64,000 nt of DNA from Thalassomonas actiniarum (GTDB taxonomy: Bacteria > Pseudomonadota > Gammaproteobacteria > Enterobacterales > Alteromonadaceae), in the NCBI RefSeq assembly GCF_000948975.2, contig NZ_CP059735.1, positions 4,092,001 through 4,156,000 of the forward strand. Direction: 5' to 3'. Positions 45,165 to 53,666 of this stretch are shown piece after piece (positions within the stretch are counted from its first letter, which is position 1; each line of letters starts with the position of its first letter). The notes below the pieces were generated by a model. That model worked only from the letters and a program-made list of their open reading frames with translations. It had not been told where the DNA came from and made no database searches. A program made the position numbers and the translations under genes.

Positions 45165-45438
45165 ATCAAAGTTACCCCTGACAGAGGATGCAGTCAAAAG
45201 GGAGCAGCTGTCGGATGATTTTGCCAACCTGCGTGAAGACTTTAGCAAATTCAGTGAAGAATGCGCCTTCCTGTTCGATGCATTCGCAGCGATTACCCGC
45301 GAGCCAGAATGCATCACGGAACACACCAGTGAAGGTATCAGGCACCTGTGTTTTTGGCTCAAATATCAGGTTATCGGCTACCGGGAGAAAATAGAAGAAA
45401 CACAGGAGTGCTGGAGAGTGATTAACCGCAAGAAGTAA
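45157..45438 (+). CDS. Small hypothetical acidic helical protein (93 aa)
   Basis: A 93-aa soluble helical protein with 'DDFANLREDFSKFSEECAFLFDAF' and 'TSEGIRHLCFWLKYQVIGYREKIEE'. Heptad-like spacing suggests a helical bundle that dimerises. It has a strong ribosome site (AAGGGAGGAA) within the preceding small ORF, and the two overlap by 8 bases. It resembles in size and layout short XAC0095-like proteins, but I am not sure of that family. An inverted repeat follows 44 bases after the stop. Its function is unknown. Confidence 0.62.
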   Translation: MSESKLPLTEDAVKREQLSDDFANLREDFSKFSEECAFLFDAFAAITREPECITEHTSEGIRHLCFWLKYQVIGYREKIEETQECWRVINRKK

Positions 45439-45481
45439 TATTAACTACGTAAGATTGAGTAAGGCTTAAACGGAGCAAAAG

Positions 45482-45533
45482 CCGGGCGAGTTAACGGCAA
45501 TGATAGTTTCAGCTATGTCAGTAACCCGCCCGG
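45482..45533. repeat. 12-bp inverted repeat with an inner hairpin
   Basis: CCGGGCGAGTTA (45482-45493) pairs with TAACCCGCCCGG (45522-45533), one mismatch, around a 28-base loop that itself holds ATAG...CTAT. There is no T-run after it. It may be a structured 3' end of the small operon or a degraded repeat element. Confidence 0.6.
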
Positions 45534-45647
45534 TATCAAATACAAACAAAGCCGGTTAATGCCACAACTAACCGATACCAGCATGGCTAAGTCAGCCTAA
45601 AGCATTATTCTGTCAGATAGCCTTTTGCTTTCAAACGAGTATTGAAT

Positions 45648-46455
45648 TTATGATTTCGAGGCTGACGAAAGTTCCGTACCCGCCACCATCGAAGGCGAAT
45701 AACCGATAAAAGACTGAAAAGCTGCGGAAAAAGCACTTGGGCTTAAATAGCCGCACTCGGTGGCAACCCGCTTTATCGATTTTCCTTGTGCCAGGGATTC
45801 AATGGCATGGTGAAACCTGATGATTTGCCGCCAGCGCCTGAAACTCATACCAAGCTCTTGCTCAAACAAACGGCTTAATGTCCGGGGCGAAGCTCCGCAA
45901 AGCACAGCCCAGTCATCCAGGGTTTTACGCTCGGATGGCTGGGCGAGCAAATAACTGCATAAAGTTTGCAGCCTGGGATCTACAGGTAATGGAATATTGA
46001 GTGCTTCATTTTCTGCCAGGGCAAGTTCAGAGGCTATCAGCTGGGCTGATTTTCTCTCCCCTGCTGCCAACCTGGTAATCAATCGCTTCTTGTCCCAGCG
46101 CCTTAATGAGTTCACGCATAAGCGCGGTAACCGCTATCACCCGCAAGCTTTTTAGCTCGTTTTCGCTCACTGCGGGATCAATATATACAGTGCGCATCGT
46201 AACCTTGCCGTACATTTTGACCGCATGCGGTGTTCCGGCAGGAATAAAGATTGCCCTGTCGTTGGGCACTGTCCAGATCTCATTTTCCGTATACAGGCGC
46301 ATAATACCGCAACTTGCATACAGCAATTGATGGCGCTGATGTTGATGCTCTTCAATATAAAAGCCGTCCGCGAACTCTTTCACCATGACCGCGAATGTTT
46401 GCGGCAGATCTTGAAAGTCGAGGTGGTTGGTACTGCGGGAAGTTTTTACTGACAT
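45648..46455 (-). pseudogene. AraC-family regulator broken by a frameshift
   Basis: The gene is split in two frames. The 5' part (46455 down to about 46055) codes for a cupin-like sensor domain: 'ADGFYIEEHQHQRHQLLYAS', 'AIFIPAGTPHAVKM', and 'LRVIAVTALMRELIKAL'. The 3' part (about 46055 to 45648) codes for the AraC DNA-binding domain: 'LDDWAVLCGASPRTLSRLFE', 'ELGMSFRRWRQ', 'SIKRVATECGYLSPSAFSAA'. Joining them needs one base fewer; the AAAA or GGGG run in AGGGGAGAGAAAATC (about 46044-46060) is the likely site. Either it is a recent loss or a sequence error. An intact version would regulate the divergent cystathionine lyase-like gene. I see no sign of programmed slippage. Confidence 0.85.
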
Positions 46456-46567
46456 CTAAAAATATAAAACCCATCAACTTGGCGAGATTTCGACGAAGTA
46501 TGGCATGACATCGAATTCAGGTCAAAGATACGCTATGACCAAGTCCACATTGCAGCAGGGAAGAAAG

Positions 46568-47725
46568 ATGACCCATATTAACAGTAAACTTGTCCACCTA
46601 GGGCGCAACAGCGCCAGACAATCGCTTGCGGTCAACCCGCCTTTGGTGCGCGCCTCAACCACGGTTTTTCCTACACTGGCAGCGTTTAAATCATCTTACC
46701 AGGGGGTAAGCTTTGAAACCCCGCGTTATGGACGCTCGGGCACCAGTACGGCATTTGAATTACAAACGGCCATGGCATCAATCTGCAATACACAAAGCTG
46801 TATTGCTACCTCATGCGGCCTAAGCGCATGTGCTGCGGTACTTAGCGCCTACGCAGAGCCCGGCAGCCACCTGCTTATTCAAAAAGAGGTCTACGGCCCG
46901 ACCAGGGCTGTGGCTGAAAATGAATTAAGGCGTATCAAGGCCGACATTGAATATTTTGACAGTGCAGATGAATTGCCACATTTAATCAAACCGCAGACAA
47001 GCCTGATTTTCCTGGAAGTGCCCACTTCGCTGAGCATGAAAATGCTCGATATCAGGGCGGTGACGACAATCGCGCAAAAGCATAAGATCCCGGTAGCCTG
47101 TGATTCAACCTGGGGTACGCCATACTTTTTTGACGCCCATGATTTAGGCATCAATATCTCGATTCACGCGGCAACAAAATATATTAACGGTCACTCGGAT
47201 ATCCTGCTGGGTTTGATCACCGGCACTTATGAGGATCTGGCCAAAACCCGACACTGGTGCGAGCGCTTCGGCTCTCATGCCGCCCCCGATGCCTGCTGGA
47301 TGACATTAAGGGGGCTGCGTACCTTAAGCGTCAGGATGGAGCGCCACCAAGAAAATGCCCTGCATGTTGCTTCATACTTGCAGGTACAGCCGCAAATCAA
47401 AAACGTGCTGTTTCCCGCTTTAGCGTCCGATCCCGGACATCAGTTGTGGCAACAACAGTTTTCAGGAGCCGCCGGGCCTTTTTCTATAGAGTTGCAGCCA
47501 TGCAGTGAAAGCGCTTATGAAAAGTTTTTCGACTCCCTGAACCTGTTCGCCCTGGGCACCAGTTGGGGAGGTTTTGAAAGCTTAGTAATGCCCGCCATTG
47601 CCCATCACTTACGGTCAAAGCAAACGCTTGCCGATGAAGGACGCATGGTCCGGCTGCATATTGGCCTGGAAGATAAAGACGAGCTGTGCGCCGATTTACA
47701 TCAAGCCTTGGCACTACTTGGCTGA
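46568..47725 (+). CDS. Cystathionine lyase-like PLP enzyme (Cys/Met metabolism family)
   Basis: About 385 aa. The Cys/Met-metabolism fold is complete: 'VNPPLVRASTTVFPTL', RYGRSGTSTAFELQ, a PLP-stacking YGPTR segment, 'VACDSTWGTPYFFDA', and the cofactor Lys in HAATKYINGHSD. FALGTSWGGFESLV closes the active site as in cystathionine beta-lyases (MetC) and methionine gamma-lyases. It likely cleaves C-S bonds of cystathionine or a related thioether. Start ATG 46568 has AGGGAAG upstream and fits the family N-terminus; upstream in-frame ATGs add unrelated residues. It is divergent from the frameshifted AraC gene, so its regulation may be altered. Confidence 0.9.
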   Translation: MTHINSKLVHLGRNSARQSLAVNPPLVRASTTVFPTLAAFKSSYQGVSFETPRYGRSGTSTAFELQTAMASICNTQSCIATSCGLSACAAVLSAYAEPGSHLLIQKEVYGPTRAVAENELRRIKADIEYFDSADELPHLIKPQTSLIFLEVPTSLSMKMLDIRAVTTIAQKHKIPVACDSTWGTPYFFDAHDLGINISIHAATKYINGHSDILLGLITGTYEDLAKTRHWCERFGSHAAPDACWMTLRGLRTLSVRMERHQENALHVASYLQVQPQIKNVLFPALASDPGHQLWQQQFSGAAGPFSIELQPCSESAYEKFFDSLNLFALGTSWGGFESLVMPAIAHHLRSKQTLADEGRMVRLHIGLEDKDELCADLHQALALLG

Positions 47726-48148
47726 CAAATAATCAAATAACGCTCTGCGCTGAGAAGATGAAAAAGTATAATAACTAAAGACAATATTTTGCTTGTCAGC
47801 GCTTTTGAGCAAGACCATTCTCGGGAAGCCATGTTTAATTTCAAAACCGGTAAAATCAGACCAGGCAATTTTCTGTTTTGAACCATATTTGATATAGCTA
47901 ATTTCCTGCTCATCAAGCGCTAAACCGTATTCAATAATTTTACTCTTGCCAGAGTTGAAAACGATGAGCCAAAGCGTATATAGAGTGAAAAGCATTATCG
48001 CCGGATACAGGAAGTAGCTGATGTAATCTATTGATTGTTGGTTGATTAACGCCACCAGGGCTCCGCCAATAAACATCCAAAAAAATTGACTAAACAACAG
48101 ATAAAACCGGTTAAAGATATTCTGACCCCGGCTTTGAATTAAAAGCAT
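47714..48148 (-). CDS. Small membrane protein, hypothetical
   Basis: A 144-aa protein with two hydrophobic helices (about 20-36 and 46-66) and a cytoplasmic beta-rich tail ('GKSKIIEYGLALDEQEISYIKYGS', 'WSDFTGFEIKHGFPRM'), a layout like YcxB-type proteins with a PH-like domain. I do not know its role. Its 3' end overlaps the end of the cystathionine lyase-like gene by 12 bases in convergent orientation. Its composition is AT-richer than the flanking gene. Confidence 0.6.
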   Translation of the reverse strand: MLLIQSRGQNIFNRFYLLFSQFFWMFIGGALVALINQQSIDYISYFLYPAIMLFTLYTLWLIVFNSGKSKIIEYGLALDEQEISYIKYGSKQKIAWSDFTGFEIKHGFPRMVLLKSADKQNIVFSYYTFSSSQRRALFDYLSAK

Positions 48149-48176
48149 TGATTATCCCTATGCGCTAGTCAGAATG

Positions 48177-49160
48177 TTAATTAGTCTGTACTGCCCTTTG
48201 CGCAACTAAATAGTACAAAGGATTATTCCACTTTTGGTACTCACAAAAGCATGTATATATGAGTTTGATAACATGCGAGTCATCAGATGCTAATGCACGG
48301 TCAACAATTGGTGAGAAGTCGCGACTGCCTGCTGGTATTTTGATTGCCTTATCCTCATAAGGAAGCCCGGTGCTTAAGTAAGCCACTAAAATAGCTTTCC
48401 AAAGCTCTTTTAGCGCAACTTCCTTATTCTCAAGATACGGCATGATAATAGAGAATGCATGACAACCGGTTACAGTATGCAGCAAAGTAAAGTCATCACG
48501 TAAATAAAATGATTTTAAGGCAAAATTTCGCAGGCTTGATAAATCAATTGACGTTGGCTGAATGATGCATTCGTTACGCTTTAGCAGTATGCCAATTTCA
48601 GACATTCTGTTGACTATAATTCCCGGTGAAAATTCATGACCCTCACCCAACGGAGCTAGCCTTGTTAGAATAGCAGCTAAACTCTCATCCTTGGCTTCGT
48701 CACTCAGTTCAAACGATTGATATTCGGCACTCCAATAGGCAAGAGCAATAGCGATTTCGCTGTGGCTATTTACTTCAATTGCATATGCCAGTCTGATTAA
48801 GGCATGAAAAGCTGAGGCTGCAATGCCGGGGATTAATACCGGTAGTACTTTTTTGAGTACAGCTTCAACACCATAAATTTCTAATTCACTTTTAAAGTAC
48901 TTTAAGTAACTTTCGAAACTTTTATTATTGCCAAGTGCTTGTCCTATGCTATCAACCGCAATGACTTTTTCTAAGCTGCCCAGACTTTCAAGCCCATTAA
49001 TACTTTCATCAAATGTACGGATTAGTTTGCTATCAGGTGCATTTAAACGATTTAATGCCACCAATACCATAGGTAAGTGGGTAGCTAAGCCACCTCCATA
49101 TAATGGATGGTAATTGCCTGCTTTTTCAAGTAGTGAAGTTAAAATGTTTGATTCCTCCAT
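48177..49160 (-). CDS. Questin oxidase-like protein (PF14027 type)
   Basis: A 327-aa soluble helical protein. 'NYHPLYGGGLATHLPMVLVAL' near residue 17, 'AASAFHALIRLAYAIE' near 117, 'LAYWSAEYQSF' and 'LHTVTGCHAF' near 230 are the conserved His-rich positions of the questin oxidase/AflY-like family. The fungal founder does a Baeyer-Villiger-type ring opening; in bacteria the role is unknown. A second, longer member is at about 62.3 kb. GGAG lies 8 bases before ATG. It lies in an AT-rich zone with several broken genes, suggesting recent rearrangement or transfer. Confidence 0.78.
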   Translation of the reverse strand: MEESNILTSLLEKAGNYHPLYGGGLATHLPMVLVALNRLNAPDSKLIRTFDESINGLESLGSLEKVIAVDSIGQALGNNKSFESYLKYFKSELEIYGVEAVLKKVLPVLIPGIAASAFHALIRLAYAIEVNSHSEIAIALAYWSAEYQSFELSDEAKDESLAAILTRLAPLGEGHEFSPGIIVNRMSEIGILLKRNECIIQPTSIDLSSLRNFALKSFYLRDDFTLLHTVTGCHAFSIIMPYLENKEVALKELWKAILVAYLSTGLPYEDKAIKIPAGSRDFSPIVDRALASDDSHVIKLIYTCFCEYQKWNNPLYYLVAQRAVQTN

Positions 49161-49258
49161 GAGGCTTCTCCAATATGCACACCAATGTTTACTACGCTAG
49201 AAAACTGGCCGCAAAGCGACTAGCTTTTCTGCATGCTCCCCGACTCGCTTATAGGATT

Positions 49259-49381
49259 TTATAACTTGATAACGGCAAGCATATCTTCGTCATCTTCATC
49301 CATGCCAACTTCACAAAAACCAAAACTGGAATAAAAACTTTTAGCTACCGGGTTTTTGGGGTTATAACAAATTTCTATTTC
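49259..49381 (-). pseudogene. C-terminal fragment of a GNAT acetyltransferase
   Basis: An open stretch of 40 codons reads EIEICYNPKNPVAKSFYSSF, then GFCEVGMDEDDEDMLAVIKL and a stop. 'N.VA..FY.SFGF' is the usual end of GNAT N-acetyltransferases. An in-frame TGA precedes it and the acetyl-CoA site is missing, so only the last quarter of the gene remains. Confidence 0.7.
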
Positions 49382-49441
49382 TCATATGCCTGTTCCGTGG
49401 AGGGCGTGATCTTTGCGCCCGGAACGTGCTTAATTACCTTG

Positions 49442-49807
49442 CTATGCTTTGTAAGCTTTATTGGAAGTTAACCTTGCCAGGCCTTTAACGATTCTATAAA
49501 TCGCCCAAATTCCGGCAACGATAAGGATCAAGTAGCCAACATAAACGAAAGCTAGAATAAGTCCAATTACAGCGTAAAAAATACTCCACCAAAATACTCT
49601 AATCATGTTGGAATAATGATCTTCGAATATTGAACCAAGGGCATCTTCTTTTTTTACCATTGCCCATATGCCACCAATAATTCCGGGTATCAGGAAAAAA
49701 AAGCCAATGACCATAAGCCCATATGCAATTAACGCATTGGTTTTAGCTAAACGATCTTTTTCTGATAATGCTCCAACTTCATTGGTCACTTGTTCTATTT
49801 CCGACAA
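49442..49807 (-). CDS. DUF4870-like small membrane protein
   Basis: A 121-aa protein with three hydrophobic helices (about 26-52, 66-90, 92-110): 'TNALIAYGLMVIGFFFLIPGIIG' and 'HYSNMIRVFWWSIFYAVIGLIL'. The 'DHYSN..R.FW' link between helices is typical of DUF4870-type proteins. The start is TTG with AAAGGAG 6 bases upstream; no ATG is available nearby. The function is unknown. It lies between a GNAT fragment and a long non-coding stretch. Confidence 0.72.
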   Translation of the reverse strand: MSEIEQVTNEVGALSEKDRLAKTNALIAYGLMVIGFFFLIPGIIGGIWAMVKKEDALGSIFEDHYSNMIRVFWWSIFYAVIGLILAFVYVGYLILIVAGIWAIYRIVKGLARLTSNKAYKA

Positions 49808-50469
49808 TTTTGTCTCCTTTGATCTTCAGTTAAATAATATTAATAACGGTTATAACACCTGAGAAATGCTGTTGGACGGTACCATCAGCAATATCTTTTC
49901 AGGTGATTTTACTTGCTAGGTACATAACTACTCAAATATTCATATACACGCACTTCAAATTGTATGTATAACAGTAGATTACTGAGCCCTGTCAGTAATC
50001 TTCATACTGATAACTTAATTAACTTTGGATAATAACACACAAAGTCAAACCATTATAAACAACATTCAAAGATTAAGCCCCCGTCGAAAATTACCAGCTT
50101 CTCAGTAATGTCCAAACGAACATAAAACCAGTAAAGTTATAATTTTCAAAGAACTAAAAACACTTTGTAACTTTTTAATTACACATTTGCGTATTACTTT
50201 GAAGTCTTAGTTATATGCTTCCAGAGAAAAGTTCATAGAAACCTCGCTGGGGTGAGCCAGTTGAAATCAAGTGTAATTTCCTATTCTTGGCAACTACAGC
50301 TTCCATACCTGAAATTAAAAGAATAGATGTGTTAAAAGCTCTTGGTGCTATACAGGTTAACGGTGAAGGTTGTTTGATAAAGCATTAAGCATACTTGAAA
50401 AACTTAACAGGTAGCATAAGCCGGGAAAGGCAATTTTCCTCTCTCTTTACTGCCCGGTTTCCCTGAAAA
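49808..50469. other. 660-base AT-rich region, mostly non-coding
   Basis: I find no full gene. A 49-codon open stretch on the plus strand at 50239-50388 (starts KPRWGEPVEIKC, ends 'GEGCLIKH' and stop) has no start codon or ribosome site and may be the remnant of a lost gene; I do not recognise it. The rest is AT-rich without clear hairpins. Confidence 0.4.
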
Positions 50470-50676
50470 TTAATGGCTCAAGGGAATAGAAATCCGGGAT
50501 AAATTTTTAATGTCAAAGGTGTAGCTTTTCTGTTCAAACAAAACATCCACTCGGTTATTTTTGTGTATATGGATGACGTCGAATTCATCACCAAAAGCCA
50601 GCATTTTATTGCTATTAAATGCCTGGATATTGCCGTTGGCAATGTAATGGCCTTTTTCCATTTTTGCATGTTTCAT
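50470..50676 (-). CDS. Small hypothetical protein (68 aa)
   Basis: A 68-aa cytoplasmic protein starting MKHAKMEKGHYIANGNIQAF. GGAGGTGAT before the ATG is a near-perfect anti-16S match with a 5-6 base gap, so I use ATG 50676 rather than the upstream in-frame start at 50715. Beta-rich pattern ('DEFDVIHIHKNNRVDVLFEQ') suggests a small barrel. Family not recognised. Confidence 0.6.
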   Translation of the reverse strand: MKHAKMEKGHYIANGNIQAFNSNKMLAFGDEFDVIHIHKNNRVDVLFEQKSYTFDIKNLSRISIPLSH

Positions 50677-50794
50677 CTTGATCACCTCCCCTTTAATAAT
50701 AGACCCTACAGCCACATTTTCGCTGATTAACCATTAAAAAAACGTCATTGAACAGCTCTTTTTAGCCCCTGATAAAAAATGCATATCACTGTCA

Positions 50795-51604
50795 TCAGTG
50801 ATTCTCTGCGCACCATTTTTTGATGAACTCAAGAAAGAGTTTTAGCCGATAAGGCAGATGTTGTCGCGAAGGATAAATTAAATAAAGGCCGATAGCTGGA
50901 AAGTCGGCAACACCGGTTAATAAAGTTAACTCACCCACTTCAACATGCGGTTGAGCAAATAACTCAGGCACCATTCCAATCCCCATGCCTTGGGTAAGGG
51001 CAAGCAGTAATCCCGGGCCACTTGAAATACTGAGCTTCCAGGGCTGTTTAAAACGCGCTAATTCACCTTCGACCAAAATACTCCAATGGCTGCCAAACCG
51101 GCTTGCGCCCATGTTGAGGCAATCGTGCTTTTCCAGCTCCTTGATATTTTTGGGCACGCCCCTGGCCGCCAAATAATCGGGCGCGGCATATAGGCCTAAG
51201 CTGGTGTCAAAAAGCTTAACTGCCACATAAGAAGAATCAATCAAATCGACGGCAAGGCGAAAGGTCAGATCGATATCTTGCTCAATCAAATCCACATGCT
51301 GATTTTCCAGCTGCAGATCGAAGCGAATATCGGGATAGTCAGACTGAAAATGTTTGATGGCCTCTAGCAAAAAAGTATCCGCTAAACTGTCGGGAGCCGA
51401 CAGCCGGATCAAACCGCCAGGCTGTTCCAGCTGCTGACTGGTAAGAGAGTCTTCCAGCTCGCTCACCTCTGCAAGAATACTTTTACACCCTTGATAATAA
51501 GACTGCCCCGCCGGGGTAATATGCATTTGCCTGGTGGTGCGATTGAGCAACTTAAAACCCAGGGTATGCTCAAGCGCAGAAATTCTGCGACCAACAACAG
51601 CCAA
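50795..51604 (-). pseudogene. LysR-family regulator lacking its N-terminus
   Basis: The frame opens inside the recognition helix (AVVGRRISALEHTLGFKLLN) and continues as a full LysR effector domain ('GGLIRLSAPDSLADTFLLEA', 'GMGIGMVPELFAQPHVEVGE'). About 30 residues of the helix-turn-helix, including the start, are missing; an in-frame TAA precedes TTG 51604. The break coincides with the break of a cupin gene on the other strand. The protein, if made, cannot bind DNA normally. Confidence 0.8.
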
Positions 51605-51919
51605 TTACCCAAAGGCAATGGTGCCCCCTGGCACTACCATGAACTAGATGATGAAATTTTCTATATCATCTCGGGTGAAGTCGAATTTGGCGTAGACAAA
51701 GAGGAGTTCATTGCCGGTCCGGGAGACTTAGTCATCGCAGGCCCAGATGTCCCAAGAAGGTTTAAAGCCTTATCCGACAGCAAGCTGCTGGTGATCAATA
51801 CGCCATCCGGCCCCGCTGAAGGTTTTATTCGTGAGATTTCAGAGTTCGGTGACAGCAATCCGCCCACTCAAGCCGATAAAGCCAGGTTTGTTGAGCAATA
51901 TAAAATACATTTGCTCTAG
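51601..51919 (+). pseudogene. Cupin-domain protein lacking its N-terminus
   Basis: A 3' remnant coding for about 105 residues of a cupin barrel: 'PKGNGAPWHYHELDDEIFYI', then 'ISGEVEFGV' and 'GPGDLVIAGPDVPRRFKAL'. The metal site H-x-H-x(4-5)-E is kept (HYHELDDE) but the N-terminal strands and start are gone. It opens at the same point where the opposite-strand LysR gene is cut, so both were truncated by one deletion. Confidence 0.78.
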
Positions 51920-51960
51920 CTCCGGCAATATCTCCCCCGCTTAAGTCAGGTGCTCAGTGT

Positions 51961-52842
51961 TTACGGTTCCGTTGGCTTATTATCCATCCACCAATCGGTT
52001 TTGATGGTCAGCATGGGCTCAGGTGAATCAAGATGAAAGACTCTACGTTTCTTCACCTGAGCTTTGAGCAACACCCCCTCCATGGCCTTTAAAAACAACT
52101 GTTTCAAGGAGCCATCTGCCAGGGCTTTTACCATACCGTATTTCAGCTGCTTTGCCAGCTGGCTGTTCGTTTTGGCGGTAGCGATAAAATGATCTGCAGG
52201 ATAAAAGAGCGCAAGCGAGTTCTCCGCCGCCAGCATAGCATTTTGCTCCTCCTGTTGATCCGCTGCTATTTCGGCCCATATTTCATTTATTCCCCGGGAA
52301 ATATACTCAAAGCGCCCGGCTTTTAGCATGGCAAGCAAGGACAGGTAATTATTGGCGGTCACCGTTTTCACCTTATTGTGCTTTAGTACATGCATATCCG
52401 CCCAGGTAGAAACAAACCCTCCCCTAAGCCCCAGATTTAAATCTGCCAGAGCTTTCACCTGCTCAAATTTAAACTGGGAGCCTTCCCTTATCAGCAAGAT
52501 ACGGTACCCCAGCAGCCCCATGGTAATACCGGGCTCAACCCAGTTAAATTTCGGCGCCCGTTCCTGGTTATAACCGATACAGTTAACATCTACGGCACCG
52601 TCCACCATAAATTGCAACTTCCTGGGATCGGACGAATTAAGCACTTCGGCATAGGGATGCTTGATCAACCGGGTCGGACCAAATTTATCTTCGGACTTTT
52701 TCAACAATAACTTAATAACATCGGTGCAATAATGGTACCTGACATCGGTAAAGCTATAGGTGAGGGTTCGGACCGGCTCTGCGCCGGACAGCATGGGGCT
52801 GACCAAAAGCAAAGCTAAACTCCATATTGCTGCTATTTTCAT
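51961..52842 (-). CDS. Periplasmic solute-binding-like protein
   Basis: A 293-aa protein with signal peptide (MKIAAIWSLALLLVSPMLSG). The mature part has the two-lobed SBP pattern: 'YRILLIREGSQFKFEQVKAL', 'LGLRGGFVSTWADMHVLKHN', and 'TANNYLSLLAMLKAGRFEYI'. It resembles orphan family 3 binding proteins seen in multiple copies in marine Alteromonadales. No permease gene is linked, and its ligand cannot be told. The C-terminal 30 residues are extra compared with the shorter paralogue at about 21.1 kb. It is a single-gene unit. Confidence 0.75.
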   Translation of the reverse strand: MKIAAIWSLALLLVSPMLSGAEPVRTLTYSFTDVRYHYCTDVIKLLLKKSEDKFGPTRLIKHPYAEVLNSSDPRKLQFMVDGAVDVNCIGYNQERAPKFNWVEPGITMGLLGYRILLIREGSQFKFEQVKALADLNLGLRGGFVSTWADMHVLKHNKVKTVTANNYLSLLAMLKAGRFEYISRGINEIWAEIAADQQEEQNAMLAAENSLALFYPADHFIATAKTNSQLAKQLKYGMVKALADGSLKQLFLKAMEGVLLKAQVKKRRVFHLDSPEPMLTIKTDWWMDNKPTEP

Positions 52843-53052
52843 TTATTATCAATAGCAGCGAACGCTCATTCACTGCTAAACCACTATTTCATCATAAAAG
52901 CCAAAAGTGCACGCACACCTTATAATTATTAGTGGTTGCAATCAACGCCAGAACCTCGATTATCAGGATAATCATACAATTGATTGGAAAATGCTTGGTT
53001 ATAAATTAACGACGCGCTTTATAGCTTCGGATATAAAACCGGCGGCTCAATT

Positions 53053-53280
53053 TTAAAATGCCCCCTGCTCACCTTCCAGGCACTTAGTGGTAACCAAGGG
53101 GTCGAAAATATAGGGGATTATCGCCTGATCGGCTCCCTTACCATTATCTTTATAATCTAACGTTAAATATCCATCACTTTCCCTGACAACAATGGAAATA
53201 TCCCCTGTCGGCGCTCTTGAGTTTGTCCAAGCAGTAACACTAAGAGGTGAATAGCCATACTGGCGCCGATAATAAGCCAT
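53053..53280 (-). pseudogene. Histidine-kinase ATPase-domain fragment
   Basis: A 75-codon frame with an N-box-like segment (VTAWTNSRAPTGDIS), a G1-like box 'LDYKDNGKGADQ' and an F-box-like 'IFDPLVTTKCLEGEQG', then a stop before the second Gly box. The order matches the ATPase domain of sensor histidine kinases, but the remainder of the protein is absent. It is a decayed remnant. Confidence 0.7.
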
Positions 53281-53666
53281 AAAATTCTTGCTATATCGGG
53301 GCGGGGATTTGCCAGCTCTCTATTCATTGAGGACAGGTCACAAATTATTACAGATTAAGTATAAGATAAAATGATCACCATGCTCCCTGACTTGTTATCC
53401 TTAGAAATCACAGGACTTTAAGCTTGTATGATTAAATGAGCTAACTAGCTTTTCAGGGTGTACGCGGAGTATCGCCAGCCCGGCCAGCAGCTAAAATCTG
53501 GGTACCACGCCAGCGAATTTTATACTAAGGGGAATAAATTAAGCTTTTGATTATTGAACCTTTATTAAATGTTAAGCTCTTATTGCAAAGTCAGGAGCAT
53601 AATATAAAACCTTAGCCATGCACTGGCCTGTGGCTAAAACCAATAAAAAATAAATCAGGATGTAAA
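53281..53666. other. Intergenic region
   Basis: About 390 bases. It includes leftover sequence upstream of the kinase fragment and the promoter region of the next gene. No gene or hairpin is supported. Confidence 0.4.

Noticed and set aside
47714-47725. Overlap of the cystathionine lyase-like gene end with the end of a convergent gene as a sign of misassembly
   Set aside because: Short convergent tail overlaps are common, and both frames are intact to the stop.
49392-49425. Bulged hairpin (GTTCC...GGAAC with GGGCG/CGCCC) beside the GNAT fragment, possible integron attC site
   Set aside because: The outer bases do not fit the attC core GTTRRRY/RYYYAAC, there is no second similar element near the other small genes, and no integrase is present.
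50239-50388. 49-codon open stretch starting KPRWGEPVEIKC
   Set aside because: No start codon or ribosome site and no recognised motif; kept only as a possible remnant in the gap description.
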